This document shows, in pieces, positions 1 through 9,891 of a stretch of DNA of 64,000 bases. The notes under the pieces were generated by a model. The model was not told the DNA's origin. It worked only from the letters and a program-made list of their open reading frames with translations, and made no database searches. The position numbers and the translations under genes were made by a program. The DNA is from an uncultured Alteromonadaceae bacterium (lineage in GTDB: Bacteria > Pseudomonadota > Gammaproteobacteria > Enterobacterales > Alteromonadaceae). The stretch is from contig CANLWS010000006.1 in the NCBI GenBank assembly GCA_947494925.1, positions 186,001 to 250,000 on the forward strand, given 5' to 3'. The number at the start of each line of letters is the position of its first letter. The first letter of the stretch is position 1.

Positions 1-309
1 CCATTCATTATTGCCGCTTGTATGCAAAATAGTGGCGTCGTGGCCAACAGCCCAGCCTTTGCTTCCTATAAAACTAATAGCAGTAAGAGTTGCGATGCTT
101 GGAACTGAATCCTGCGCCCACTTTACCCCGTCTGGCGATCGGATAATGTGTCCTCGTTCGCCCACCGCCACAAGTTGTTCACCTGCTTGCGTAATATCAA
201 GCAACAGTGACTCTGTGACTAAGTTGGCTTTGTAAGATTCTTGAGCCTGCAGAGAAGCAATACTCATAATGAAGTAAACAACGAAAATACTAACTAAATT
301 AAATCTCAT
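1..309 (-). CDS. YCF48/BNR-like repeat protein, N-terminal part (truncated by window edge)
   Basis: The reading frame is open from an ATG at 309 to the window edge (103 codons seen, no stop). It starts with a signal peptide ending near SLQAQE, then shows beta-propeller style repeats such as VAVGERGHIIRSPDGVKW and GWAVGHDATILHT, typical of YCF48/BNR-like (photosystem II assembly factor-like) proteins of proteobacteria. It lies directly downstream of the DUF1302 and DUF1329 genes on the same strand. That trio often accompanies RND/MMPL-type exporters in marine gammaproteobacteria, so an envelope role is likely. The C-terminal part and any exporter gene would lie to the left, outside the window. 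Confidence 0.75.
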   Translation of the reverse strand, partial: MRFNLVSIFVVYFIMSIASLQAQESYKANLVTESLLLDITQAGEQLVAVGERGHIIRSPDGVKWAQDSVPSIATLTAISFIGSKGWAVGHDATILHTSGNNEW

Positions 310-329
310 ACTTTATTTTTATCTTATTA

Positions 330-358
330 AACAAAAACGGTTGGCAGTGCCAACCGTT
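330..358 (-). terminator. Hairpin with T-tract after the DUF1329 gene
   Basis: An 11-bp perfect inverted repeat (arms 336-346 and 348-358) sits 9 bp past the DUF1329 stop. On the minus strand it is followed by TTTTTGTTT. It looks like an intrinsic terminator, but the co-directional YCF48-like gene starts only about 20 bp further on, so partial read-through or attenuation is possible. Confidence 0.7.
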
Positions 359-367
359 ATTCAAGAT

Positions 368-1735
368 TTAGCGCTTACCTTCGCGCCGCAACGCTTGGGG
401 CGTAAACTCTTTGTCAGTTGGCGTAACAGTAAAGTCATATACACGATCTTCGTTATCAAGACCCAACGCAAGGTAACGTCTTGAATTTAAATCATGATAT
501 ACGTCAAGCGTAGACCATTGTGTCGGAACTTCGTAATAATTTACGCCATATGCAATGGCAACACGATATAGTTCGCCACGAGTGTCATACACATCCGCTA
601 CCTGTATCTGCCAGCTATCTTCATCAATAAAGAAAACTCGCTTTTGGTAGATATGACGGAATTCGTCTTTCAAAGTCGCTTCAACAACCCAAACACGGTG
701 TTTCTCAAAACGAGTTAACTCAGGATTGATATGGCCAGTGTGAAGAATGTCGGCGTATTTGGCATTATCACTATGAAGCTTATAGTTATTATAAGCTACA
801 TACATTTCCTGCTTACCTTTTAACTCCCAGTTATAACGATCTGGTGCGCCGTTAAACATATCGAAGTCATCTGTAGTACGCAATCCATCAGACGCCGTTC
901 CTGGAGCATCGTAGGCAATATTAGGAGCCCTACGCACACGACGCTGTCCTGTGTTATAGGTCCATGCCTGTCTTGGCTCTCTAACCTGGTCCATGGTTTC
1001 ATGCACAAGCAAAGCAGTTCCTGCTAAACGCGCTGGAGAAGTTATTTTCTGCTTAAATTTCATCAGAATATTTTCTTCCACCAAGGCTTCAGGCGTTGCA
1101 TCTTTATCAGAATATTTAACTAATAAAATCTCGTCAAAACCGATAACGTTGTAGTCACCAGATGCAGTAGGTGCAGCCTGACCTCCGTTTCGTCCAATAG
1201 CCTGTCCACGATAACGTAGAATGTGATTCCAGATGGCTTCTACCCCATTTTGCGGGATTGGAAACGGAACACCAACTGCTGCGTTTTTAATACCATTACC
1301 ACCCTGCACTAACTCGCCTCGCGTAGCGTTTGCTTTGGTAGCGTCGTATACGAATTGCGGGTTGGAAGCTGAGCGTCGGCTTTGATAAACAGGCATCTTG
1401 TAAGTATCAGGATAGGTTTCAAACAACTTTTTCTGACCGTCACTTAAGAATTCCGAGTATTCTTTATAGTTGCTTGCAGTTATTTCAAATAACACTTTGT
1501 CATCGGCAAAAGGGTCAATGTGGAAATCACCTTCCTTGTATCCTGCCGGATGAGTGGTGATACCTCCATCCCAAGCTGGAATACTACCATCAGCATTTCC
1601 TGCTTTTTCTCCACCTAGTGGCGTCAATTCGTTACCAAGTTTGGCTGCTTCCGCTTCTGACACTTTGGCTTGAAGTTGTGTTGCACCCAACGCAAGAGTC
1701 ACAGCGGTAGTCAATAAGACCAATTTCTTCATCAT
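368..1735 (-). CDS. DUF1329 family periplasmic/outer-membrane-associated protein
   Basis: A 455-residue protein with a clear signal peptide (MMKKLVLLTT to about LQAK). The whole length fits the DUF1329 family: conserved segments include IPAWDGGI near the N-terminus and IYQKRVFFIDEDSWQI near residues 360-375. Family members have a LolB-like lipid-binding fold and are encoded beside DUF1302 proteins, as here (11 bp downstream of that gene). The biochemical role is not established; lipid or hydrophobic-compound handling in the envelope is inferred from fold and context. Two adjacent ATG codons (1735 and 1732) are equally plausible starts. Confidence 0.88.
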   Translation of the reverse strand: MMKKLVLLTTAVTLALGATQLQAKVSEAEAAKLGNELTPLGGEKAGNADGSIPAWDGGITTHPAGYKEGDFHIDPFADDKVLFEITASNYKEYSEFLSDGQKKLFETYPDTYKMPVYQSRRSASNPQFVYDATKANATRGELVQGGNGIKNAAVGVPFPIPQNGVEAIWNHILRYRGQAIGRNGGQAAPTASGDYNVIGFDEILLVKYSDKDATPEALVEENILMKFKQKITSPARLAGTALLVHETMDQVREPRQAWTYNTGQRRVRRAPNIAYDAPGTASDGLRTTDDFDMFNGAPDRYNWELKGKQEMYVAYNNYKLHSDNAKYADILHTGHINPELTRFEKHRVWVVEATLKDEFRHIYQKRVFFIDEDSWQIQVADVYDTRGELYRVAIAYGVNYYEVPTQWSTLDVYHDLNSRRYLALGLDNEDRVYDFTVTPTDKEFTPQALRREGKR

Positions 1736-1746
1736 AATATAAGTCT

Positions 1747-3828
1747 CTAAATTGAATATTTAATATCGAACGAAATAAAGTCTCTGTCTGAAAGCGTATT
1801 GGTTGTACCAAGTCCACCCCAGAAACCACTATAAGAAGCAGTAGCCGACCATTTGCTCAAGTAATCAAAGGTTAGTCCTATGCTGCCAGATTTGCGATCT
1901 TCAACGAACAAGAAAAGAGGATCAGGTGTTGTTCCTTTTACATCATGTGCAAAAGTCGCTCTTGCGCGTAAATTTATCCCTGAAAACACGTTGTTGTAAT
2001 CTGCGACTACGGCAAGTCTATAGCCCCAGGCATCATCTGTTGGGAATGGATTGGTTTCGGGACCATCCGACAAACCTTGGTGCAGACCTTCACGAGTGGA
2101 TATTATATTGCCATCTTCATCACGCAAAGGTTCCAGTGATGGTGTTCTTGCCGTTCCAGGTCCATTTAATCGAAGTACACTAGGATCAGGGAAATCAGTA
2201 ATATCTACGTAACCAACTTCACCCACCATTATCAGGTTGTCTGTTCCCAACATGGGACCAAAGATATGTGTGGCTGTAGCTTGAATTTGCATAGTATCTG
2301 ACGTGACAAAGCCTGATGCTGTTTCACCGGGTCCTACAATTCGCCCAATATTATTCAGTTGTGAAATTCCGGCAAGATCCGGACGTAATCCAGCATTAGC
2401 TAACTGTTCAGGCATACCCATATACAGCAGTTCTACATCGTCTATCTGAAGTGGTTCATCTACACGATAGGCAATCTCACCTGCCAACGCAGTTTCACCA
2501 ACGTTAGTGTTAAAACTGAAACCATAGAGTTTTAGATCTTCAGGATATATAAATTTAGATTCAGTAAAAGCTTCCAACTGAGTCACATTATCGCGGTCAA
2601 TTTCGTTGGCAGCCAAAAAGGCCAGGTCTGCACCAATACCAGCGGCCGTAAAGTCAGATGTTATCCCTGCTATCAATGGACGTTGGCTATGATAATTAAT
2701 GTGGTAAAAACTAAATTCGGTTTCATTTAGGTCTTCAGCATAATACGAGACTTTAACACCGTATTGACCTTGATCATCTGCATCTTCATGAGCTGCATCA
2801 GAATACCCTCGAATAGCCACTTTTGTGGGATAAGATAAGTATGCAGAGGATATTTGCGATGCATCTCCGCCGGCGCGCAATGCGTCGCCTAATTCGTTCA
2901 GGCCTGCCAATAAAAAGTTCAGATCAATGTCAGGGTTTCCGGTGAATCCTAATTGGACATTATTTCTCTGACCACCTTCACCAACAAAGTCGTTAGCTGC
3001 AAAATAACTTCCAGCCTGAGGCAATAAGCTTCTTTCCCATTCATATTGGTAATACATTGAAAGGCTTAATTCATCTGTTAGGCCAAATGAGGCAAATACC
3101 ATCCCAACAGGAATAAATACTTCTTTTAATTCGGCGCCCGGCGCTCTGGCACGAGTTACATCAACTGGGTTTATAGTATTGATACCGTGTTGGATAAAAG
3201 TACTTTCACCCCAACTGACGACCTGATCACCAATTCGTAATGAGACTGGCACATCTCCAATATCAAAGTCAGCGTAGAAGAAGGCATCCAGCAATCTAAT
3301 GTCAGCACAAAGTTCTTCACTTGCCTGATCATCTGCACAGGGATCATTACGTTGGCCAGTTAATGGATTTCTCCAGTCACGGTTACCTTCTTTTAACTCA
3401 AAATCATAGAAGTACATTCCACGAATGAAGACACCCATGTTGTCATAGGCGATGTCTAGTTCATGCACGCCTTTGAAAATAGTCGAGAATGCCTGACCCT
3501 GGTTGAAATTCAAATTACCCAAATCACCATTTGCAGAATAGGATCCATTGTTTCCGGGGTTGTCCCAGACGAAACCTGAGGTAAAGTTGGGATTAACGGT
3601 TGAATACTGCGACCAATCGAGTGATACCGCATTATTTTTACCTATTAATCGTTCGTCACGATCTTCAACGCGTATGCTGGTACCAAAGCTAAAATTGGAA
3701 TCAAAGGTAACTGACCAGTCGCCTTCACTCCACTGAGCCGCCTGCAGAGGCGTTGAGGAAATAGATATCATTCCTGCCATGCATACAGCCAAAGGTGTTT
3801 TTCTGAACATCTTAGGTCCACACTTCAT
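1747..3828 (-). CDS. DUF1302 family outer-membrane protein
   Basis: A 693-residue protein of the DUF1302 family, a large beta-barrel-like outer-membrane family found with DUF1329. Visible marks are the mature start AAQWSEGDWSVTFDSN, the conserved segment VSLRIGDQVVSWGESTF and many alternating amphipathic strands to a C-terminus ending SFDIKYSI. The start is placed at the ATG at 3828 because GGGAG lies just upstream and the protein then opens with a signal peptide. The longer frame to 3882 would add 18 residues with no signal character. It is first in an operon with DUF1329 and a YCF48-like gene. Substrate is unknown; hydrocarbon, steroid or lipid traffic has been suggested for relatives. Confidence 0.85.
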   Translation of the reverse strand: MKCGPKMFRKTPLAVCMAGMISISSTPLQAAQWSEGDWSVTFDSNFSFGTSIRVEDRDERLIGKNNAVSLDWSQYSTVNPNFTSGFVWDNPGNNGSYSANGDLGNLNFNQGQAFSTIFKGVHELDIAYDNMGVFIRGMYFYDFELKEGNRDWRNPLTGQRNDPCADDQASEELCADIRLLDAFFYADFDIGDVPVSLRIGDQVVSWGESTFIQHGINTINPVDVTRARAPGAELKEVFIPVGMVFASFGLTDELSLSMYYQYEWERSLLPQAGSYFAANDFVGEGGQRNNVQLGFTGNPDIDLNFLLAGLNELGDALRAGGDASQISSAYLSYPTKVAIRGYSDAAHEDADDQGQYGVKVSYYAEDLNETEFSFYHINYHSQRPLIAGITSDFTAAGIGADLAFLAANEIDRDNVTQLEAFTESKFIYPEDLKLYGFSFNTNVGETALAGEIAYRVDEPLQIDDVELLYMGMPEQLANAGLRPDLAGISQLNNIGRIVGPGETASGFVTSDTMQIQATATHIFGPMLGTDNLIMVGEVGYVDITDFPDPSVLRLNGPGTARTPSLEPLRDEDGNIISTREGLHQGLSDGPETNPFPTDDAWGYRLAVVADYNNVFSGINLRARATFAHDVKGTTPDPLFLFVEDRKSGSIGLTFDYLSKWSATASYSGFWGGLGTTNTLSDRDFISFDIKYSI

Positions 3829-4017
3829 ATTTTTTCTTCTCCCAAGCCACTGCACAAAATGAACACTGACTATATAGACCATTAAGCAAATAATTCACAA
3901 AATCATTACATCATTTTGATGTGATAGCAAGAAGAAATCGTACCAGTTGGATCGCTCCCAATCCTTTTCTAATTCAGTAGTTTGAAAAATGAACAGTGAA
4001 TTTTTTTACCATTTTAC

Positions 4018-4239
4018 TTAGCTAATTTTTTCAAAAGATTTTACTTTTTTCCTATCGTCAATTATTAACCTGAAGCGTCCTTTGATACCTTGACTGGTAA
4101 TAAAAGGTCTCAGATTTATGGCTGGAATTTGGACGTTAATTCCTTGATCAGATTCGAGGACGACAGAATGATTGCCGCCTCGGTAAAGATCCTCGCATTT
4201 TAAATATGGCACACTTAGATTAAAAAAGTAGCTTTGCAT
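4018..4239 (-). CDS. DUF2835 family small protein
   Basis: A 73-residue basic protein matching DUF2835 from memory: N-terminal YFFNLSVPY, central GINVQIPAINLRPFITSQGI and a lysine-rich C-terminus. The family is confined mostly to Alteromonadales, Vibrionales and relatives, and its function is unknown. It begins 6 bp after the pepN stop, so it is almost certainly co-transcribed with pepN. The upstream sequence gives only a weak Shine-Dalgarno, consistent with translation coupled to pepN. Confidence 0.8.
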   Translation of the reverse strand: MQSYFFNLSVPYLKCEDLYRGGNHSVVLESDQGINVQIPAINLRPFITSQGIKGRFRLIIDDRKKVKSFEKIS

Positions 4240-4245
4240 GATTTT

Positions 4246-6852
4246 CTAGGGTCGGAAATTTAAACTCTTTGAGACTTTTTCATATAAATCAGAACTTAAG
4301 TTTTCTTCATTCATGAGTCTCGCAAGTTGAGTACACATTAAATCCTGTCTTGAATCATCCAAGTTTTGCCATTGCGTGAGAGGTGTCACAATGCGGGCCG
4401 ACACCTGTGGATTAATTTTGTCCAGCTTTATTAAATAATCAGTGATAAAGCGATAACCGCTGCCATCTTTGGCGTGAAATCCCATTGGGTTGAAGAACGT
4501 AAAAGTGCCTATAAGCGCTCTGACTCTATTTGGATTATGCAGGTTGAAGCCCTTATGACTGGTAAGAAGACTAATGCGGCTGAGTATATCTTCACGGTCA
4601 ACATTGGCGTGTAAACCAAACCACTTATCCAGTACCAACGCATCGTTCTGCCACTTCTGTTCAAAATCCAACATCAGGTTATCAAACAATTCCAAATTAC
4701 CAAGTTGTGCAGCTTTTAACGCACCTAAAGTATCAGTCATGTTGTCGGATTGTTCATATTGGCGAGAAACGTAGCTTTGCATGTCCTGATGAGAAGACAG
4801 GTAAGATAGACTCAGGTTTTTGATCCGGCGAAGATCAACTTGATTGCGGCTGTATTGATAAGTTGCTGACTGAGAATCCTCGTACAATGATAACCATGTG
4901 TCTTTCGAACTCTGCGCAATAAGCCCGAACATTAGTTTCCTTGCCGAAAAGAGTTTGTCTACATCATAGTTTTCGACCTGCTGACACAATGTTTCAAAGC
5001 TAGGTAGAGTAAGCATTTCCGAGCCAAGAGCGGGGTCAGTTTCGCATATAGATTGACAATCACTGACTAAATCAAGCAACGCAGAAGTCGCGCGTTTATC
5101 GTTTAAATCCAGTTCATTTTTTGATGCTGCATGAATGTATTTACTGTACAGCGCCTGACTGGCATCCCATCTGGAAAAAGCATCGGAACTGCTCTTTGCA
5201 ATCAATTTTAGCTGCTTGTCCGAATATTCGTATTCCAGCTTTACTGGTGCAGAAAAATCATTTAGCAATACTGGTGTAGGCTGTTGCTTTTTCACTTCAT
5301 AAGAAAAGCTTTGTGAGTCCTGTATTAGGTTGATCAACCCTGCTGGAAGTTTGTCTTCATTCGAATTTACTTCATCCTCCAACAGCTCAAATTTAATTGG
5401 TATATGCAGTGTTTGTTTGGTGGCTTGATCCGACGTGGCTTGGTTAATCTGTTTAATACTTAATTCATATGCCTCAGTATCCGCGTTGTATCGATCAGAC
5501 ACCTGCAATAAGGGTGTGCCAGATTGCTCGTACCAGCGCCTAAACAGGGTTAAATCCACTTCGCTGGCATCTTGCATCGCCTGTACAAAGTCGTCACATG
5601 TCACTGCCTGCCCATCAAAGCGAGAAAAGTATAAATCCATTCCTTTTCTGAATTTCTTTTCTCCCAGCAAGGTATAAATCATTCGGATGACTTCAGCACC
5701 TTTGTCGTAAACGGTAACAGTGTAAAAATTATTCATCTCCATAACTTCATCAGGTCTTATGGGATGCGACATTGCACTGGCATCCTCAGCAAATTGATGC
5801 TCGCGAATAATCTTTACATTTTTAATCCTGTTCACCACAGGTGATGACATATCTGCGCTAAATTGCTGATCCCTAAATACAGTTAGTCCCTCCTTGAGGC
5901 TTAACTGAAACCAATCTCTACAGGTCACCCTGTTACCCGTCCAATTATGGAAATACTCATGGGCGATCACAGACTCGATATTAAAATAGTCTTCGTCTGT
6001 TGCTGTATTGGCATCTGCCAAAACAAATTTGCTGTTAAATACGTTGAGTCCTTTGTTTTCCATCGCGCCCATATTGAAGAAGTCAACGGCGACTATCATG
6101 TAGATATCCAGATCGTATTCCAACCCAAATACACGCTCATCCCAAGCCATTGCCTTTTTAAGCGAATCCAGAGCATGCTGACCTCTATTGAGCTTTCCTT
6201 TATCAACAAATAGCTCCAAATCAATAGTGCGGCCGCTACAGGTAACAAAAGTATCGGTAAGTAAATCGAAGTCTCCGGCTACCAGTGCAAATAGATAACA
6301 GGGCTTTTTAAATGGGTCATGCCATTCAACCCAATGGTTACCATTGTCTTCATCCCCTGCACCTACTTTATTGCCGTTAGAAAGCAAATACGGGTATTTA
6401 TCTTTATCAGCAATAATCTTAACCCGGTATTCTGCCAGTACATCCGGTCTGTCCATAAAATAGGTTATTTTACGGAACCCTTCAGCTTCGCACTGAGTGC
6501 AATAAGCACCAGCAGACTGATATAAACCTTCCAGCGAACTATTATTGGCAGGATCAATTTCTGTTGTGATCGTCAATACAAAGCTATCTGGCACATTCTG
6601 TAATATTAACGACGCCTCAGACAGTTGATAGTCCGATTCTTCATTACCGTCGATTGATACGCTGAGTAAAGTCATGTCCTGTCCATCCAATATTAAAGGC
6701 CGAGTATGCTCGCCCTTTCGGTGGACTTTTGTTTTGCATTCAACACGGGTTTTATCGGGGTTCAGGTGAAAAATTAACTCAACTGAATCGACCAAAAAAT
6801 TGGGGGGACTGTAGTCAAGTCTTCTTTTAACATTGTGTGTGGAAGTGCTCAT
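4246..6852 (-). CDS. pepN: Aminopeptidase N (M1 family zinc metallopeptidase)
   Basis: An 868-residue M1 alanyl aminopeptidase of the proteobacterial PepN type, a cytoplasmic enzyme that removes N-terminal residues from peptides. The exopeptidase motif GAMEN is at about residues 262-266. The zinc site HEYFH is at 298-302, with the third ligand glutamate in LKEGLTVFRDQ at about 321. Length agrees with E. coli PepN (870). There is no signal peptide. The gene has its own promoter region between 6853 and the terminator at 6901, and is followed by a DUF2835 gene. Confidence 0.97.
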   Translation of the reverse strand: MSTSTHNVKRRLDYSPPNFLVDSVELIFHLNPDKTRVECKTKVHRKGEHTRPLILDGQDMTLLSVSIDGNEESDYQLSEASLILQNVPDSFVLTITTEIDPANNSSLEGLYQSAGAYCTQCEAEGFRKITYFMDRPDVLAEYRVKIIADKDKYPYLLSNGNKVGAGDEDNGNHWVEWHDPFKKPCYLFALVAGDFDLLTDTFVTCSGRTIDLELFVDKGKLNRGQHALDSLKKAMAWDERVFGLEYDLDIYMIVAVDFFNMGAMENKGLNVFNSKFVLADANTATDEDYFNIESVIAHEYFHNWTGNRVTCRDWFQLSLKEGLTVFRDQQFSADMSSPVVNRIKNVKIIREHQFAEDASAMSHPIRPDEVMEMNNFYTVTVYDKGAEVIRMIYTLLGEKKFRKGMDLYFSRFDGQAVTCDDFVQAMQDASEVDLTLFRRWYEQSGTPLLQVSDRYNADTEAYELSIKQINQATSDQATKQTLHIPIKFELLEDEVNSNEDKLPAGLINLIQDSQSFSYEVKKQQPTPVLLNDFSAPVKLEYEYSDKQLKLIAKSSSDAFSRWDASQALYSKYIHAASKNELDLNDKRATSALLDLVSDCQSICETDPALGSEMLTLPSFETLCQQVENYDVDKLFSARKLMFGLIAQSSKDTWLSLYEDSQSATYQYSRNQVDLRRIKNLSLSYLSSHQDMQSYVSRQYEQSDNMTDTLGALKAAQLGNLELFDNLMLDFEQKWQNDALVLDKWFGLHANVDREDILSRISLLTSHKGFNLHNPNRVRALIGTFTFFNPMGFHAKDGSGYRFITDYLIKLDKINPQVSARIVTPLTQWQNLDDSRQDLMCTQLARLMNEENLSSDLYEKVSKSLNFRP

Positions 6853-6900
6853 TCCTGTCCTCAGAAAAATATCGGTAATTGAAAGTAAATTCAGGCAATA

Positions 6901-6934
6901 AAAAAGGAGTATAAATCACTTTATACTCCTTTTT
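6901..6934 (-). terminator. Intrinsic terminator after the NhaC gene
   Basis: A 15-bp perfect stem (arms 6901-6915 and 6920-6934, loop TCAC) whose arms begin and end with A5/T5 runs, lying 11 bp past the NhaC stop. It is symmetric and could work in both directions; only the minus-strand use has an upstream gene. Confidence 0.9.
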
Positions 6935-6945
6935 GCTAACACTGA

Positions 6946-8415
6946 TTAAATCTGTTCTTGCGCTTGCTTCAGTTGTGGTGGTGTGATGCGCAGTATTTTA
7001 ATGCCCAGGAACGCGTAGATGATTGCCAAAACAGGATTAATCAAATTGAAAAATGCATACATTGCATACTCAAGTGGATTAACAGCTAGAACACCGTGCA
7101 TATAAACGCCACAAGTATTCCAGGGAATTAGAGGCGACGTCAAAGTTCCTCCATCCTCAAGGCTCCGGGATAAATTAAGCTGGTGTAATCCACGTTTTTC
7201 AAATTCTTCTTTGTACATCCTACCAGGCATTACGATGGCCATATATTGATCAGCTGTGATCAGATTTGTTCCAAAGCAGGTAAGAATGGTCCTGGTGATC
7301 ATATCTCCGGCAGTTGTTGCTCCTTTAAGAAATGCGCTAACTGCGCGCTTCAATAAACCTACTCTCTCAAGAACAGCTCCAAATGTCATGGCACACATTA
7401 TCAACCAGATGGTATTCAACATGCTTGACATCCCTCCTCTGCTCAATAAGCTGTTCAACGTATCACTGCTGGTCTCAAACACGACACCATCAAACAGTGC
7501 AGTCCAAACCACCATGATGGATGCAAGTATGCCGGTAGCGCCTTCACTGGCCATTTTTGCTATGACATCAGGTTGAAACAGCGCTGCCCAAACACCACCT
7601 AACAGTGCGCCTATTGCCACCGCGGGAAAAGCGGGTACTTTTTTAATAGCCAAGGTTAATAGTACAACCAATGGGACTAGCATATGCAGACCAAGGTTAA
7701 ATTCCTGATTCAACAGCAATTGCATTTCTGCTATTCGTGAACCTGAATCCACTTCATCAGCACCGAATCCGATTAGCGTAAACAGTATCAGAGCAATAAT
7801 GATACTCGGCACAGTAGTCCACAACATATATTGAATATGTTCAAACAGATTGGTTCCCGCTATGGCAGGCGCCAAGTTAGTTGTTTCAGACAGGGGCGAG
7901 ATTTTGTCACCGAAATACGCGCCGGAAACCACAGCACCTGCTGTTATGGCTTCTGACATACCCATCCCGATAGCAATCCCCATAAGCGCTACACCTACTG
8001 TGGCAGCTGTGGTCCATGAGCTACCGATACTCATCGCAACAATGGCGCATATCAAACAGGTAGCCGCATAAAAAAAAGAAGGATTTAGTAAGTCTAAACC
8101 ATAATAGATCAAAGTCGGGACGGTACCTGCAAGCATCCAGGTACCTATTAGTGATCCTACAGCAAGCAGAATCAATATTGCACCTAAGGATCTGGAAATT
8201 CCTTTTACTATACCTTTTTCAATATCTTCCCAGCTGTAGCCATTTTTCATTCCGACAATTGCAGCAATCCCCATGGCAACAAGAAGCGCTATCTGATTTG
8301 GACCATAGGATGAATTATCTTCAAACAAGTAGACCGATGATCCTAACAGAATGATCAGAATGATTATGGGTATGAGTGCGTCTGCGAGCGATGCTTCTTT
8401 GTATTGTTTTTCCAT
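6946..8415 (-). CDS. nhaC: NhaC-type Na+/H+ antiporter family protein
   Basis: A 489-residue polytopic membrane protein with about 11-12 hydrophobic segments. Family-typical motifs are SIGSSWTTAATVGVALMGI, GAYFGDKISPLSETTNLAP and GTNLITADQYMAIVMPGRM, characteristic of the NhaC antiporter group. The expected role is sodium or malate/lactate-coupled antiport at the inner membrane. It starts 16 bp after the NSS transporter stop and is followed by a strong terminator, so the two form a dicistronic unit of sodium-dependent transport. The exact substrate cannot be read from sequence. Confidence 0.9.
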   Translation of the reverse strand: MEKQYKEASLADALIPIIILIILLGSSVYLFEDNSSYGPNQIALLVAMGIAAIVGMKNGYSWEDIEKGIVKGISRSLGAILILLAVGSLIGTWMLAGTVPTLIYYGLDLLNPSFFYAATCLICAIVAMSIGSSWTTAATVGVALMGIAIGMGMSEAITAGAVVSGAYFGDKISPLSETTNLAPAIAGTNLFEHIQYMLWTTVPSIIIALILFTLIGFGADEVDSGSRIAEMQLLLNQEFNLGLHMLVPLVVLLTLAIKKVPAFPAVAIGALLGGVWAALFQPDVIAKMASEGATGILASIMVVWTALFDGVVFETSSDTLNSLLSRGGMSSMLNTIWLIMCAMTFGAVLERVGLLKRAVSAFLKGATTAGDMITRTILTCFGTNLITADQYMAIVMPGRMYKEEFEKRGLHQLNLSRSLEDGGTLTSPLIPWNTCGVYMHGVLAVNPLEYAMYAFFNLINPVLAIIYAFLGIKILRITPPQLKQAQEQI

Positions 8416-8431
8416 TAAACTTCTCTAATTT

Positions 8432-9766
8432 TTATGCAACTGTGCGATAAAACATCACAATAATAACAATTGGGCAGACAAAACGGACGTAACCAGGCCA
8501 GATTTTCCAGAATAATCCATGTTCTGCATTTTCGTCGCCCTGACGCAATTCGGCCAGAATCTGATCCCGTTTCCATACCCAGCCAGCAAAAATACAGAGT
8601 GCAAGACCTAGTAATGGTTGACTGTATTTTGTTGTCAGGTCGATAACCAGCCCAAATAGCGTACCCATATTGAACGCAATAATACTGCTCACAATAAAAA
8701 TGCTGACTGCAATTAACCACACGGCACGTTTTCTGCCAACACCTTTACTTTCCACTACGTAAGCGACGGGTACTTCTAACATGGAGATGGATGACGTAAG
8801 CGCAGCTATTAACATTAACGCGAAAAATACAAAGGCAACAAAAACACCTATGCTACCCATAGTGTCAAATAAAGACGGCAATACTGCAAAAATTAGGTTA
8901 GGCCCTTCAATCAGCGCACCATCGGCTGAAAATATTTCAACACCATTATTCAGAGCAACATACATTGCCGGAATAATCAGCATCCCAGCTAAAATCGCTA
9001 CACCAATATCAACCACTGCGACCGAGGCGCCCAAGGTTGGTAGTTTTTCTTTTTTACTTACGTAGGAGCCATATACCAACATAGTCCCCACGCCCAGTGA
9101 CATAGAGAAAAATGCCTGACCCATGGCGCTGATTAATAAATCGGGATCAGCAATACGGGAAAAATCTGGTAAAACATAGACTTTCCAACCTTCAATTGCG
9201 CCATCTTGAAAGGAAACATAGGTAATAAGCAGGATAATAATGGCAAACAACGCTGGCATAAGTCTTACAGACCAACGTTCGATACCGTCACTGACTCCCC
9301 CCGTTACTATACCTGCGGTTAGAGACATAAAGATGGCGCAGAAAAGAATATCGCGGGTAACAGATGAAGACGTTAACCAGGTGGAGAGATCGGATTGACC
9401 TAACATGTCGCTGATTGTTTCAATCAAATAGGCTAGCATCCAACCGGCAACCAGACTGTAAAACGCCAGGATGAGTGAAACAGTTATAAAACCCCAGGTT
9501 CCGGTGGCTCGTCCTATTTTACTTCCTGAAATTTTACCCAGTGCATCGACCATATTAGAGCGGGTTGCGCGACCAATAACGAGCTCAGCCATTAAAACCG
9601 GATAAGCCAGTACAAAAGCCAATATGATGTAAACAAATACGAAAGCAGCGCCACCGTTACTAGCAACTTGAGTCGGAAATCCCCAAATATTACCCAAGCC
9701 TACTGCAGATCCTGCGGCTGCAAGCACAAATCCCAATCGAGAAGAAAATTCTCCACGTGCACTCAT
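8432..9766 (-). CDS. NSS family sodium-dependent (amino acid) transporter
   Basis: A 444-residue LeuT-fold transporter of the neurotransmitter:sodium symporter family. TM1 contains the signature GSAVGLGNIWGFP, preceded by the RGEFSSRLGF intracellular gate motif, and about 11-12 membrane segments follow. It imports a small neutral solute, usually an amino acid, with Na+. It is first gene of a pair with the NhaC-like antiporter, which could recycle the sodium or exchange a product; that functional link is inferred from adjacency only. Confidence 0.92.
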   Translation of the reverse strand: MSARGEFSSRLGFVLAAAGSAVGLGNIWGFPTQVASNGGAAFVFVYIILAFVLAYPVLMAELVIGRATRSNMVDALGKISGSKIGRATGTWGFITVSLILAFYSLVAGWMLAYLIETISDMLGQSDLSTWLTSSSVTRDILFCAIFMSLTAGIVTGGVSDGIERWSVRLMPALFAIIILLITYVSFQDGAIEGWKVYVLPDFSRIADPDLLISAMGQAFFSMSLGVGTMLVYGSYVSKKEKLPTLGASVAVVDIGVAILAGMLIIPAMYVALNNGVEIFSADGALIEGPNLIFAVLPSLFDTMGSIGVFVAFVFFALMLIAALTSSISMLEVPVAYVVESKGVGRKRAVWLIAVSIFIVSSIIAFNMGTLFGLVIDLTTKYSQPLLGLALCIFAGWVWKRDQILAELRQGDENAEHGLFWKIWPGYVRFVCPIVIIVMFYRTVA

Positions 9767-9847
9767 AAACTAACCTTTTTTTATTATTGTTGGTTGATTG
9801 TGTTCGGCTAATATACACCGAAATTAGCTTTTTTGTTTCCAAAACTA

Positions 9848-9877
9848 AAAAAGGGCTAATGATTCTTAGCCCTTTTT
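9848..9877 (-). terminator. Intrinsic terminator after prc
   Basis: Stem of GGGCTAA (9853-9859) with TTAGCCC (9866-9872), extended by A5/T5 runs, loop of six bases, 15 bp beyond the prc stop. It ends the msrC-proQ-prc transcript. Confidence 0.9.
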
Positions 9878-9891
9878 GCGGAAGTTAAATA

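Noticed and set aside
3829-3882. Upstream extension of the DUF1302 protein
   Set aside because: The 18 extra residues lack a ribosome-binding site and would bury the signal peptide; GGGAG precedes the ATG at 3828.
6853-6900. Assigning the 6901-6934 hairpin as a pepN leader attenuator
   Set aside because: Its position right after the NhaC stop and its symmetric A/T arms fit a terminator for the upstream operon; nothing suggests a leader peptide.
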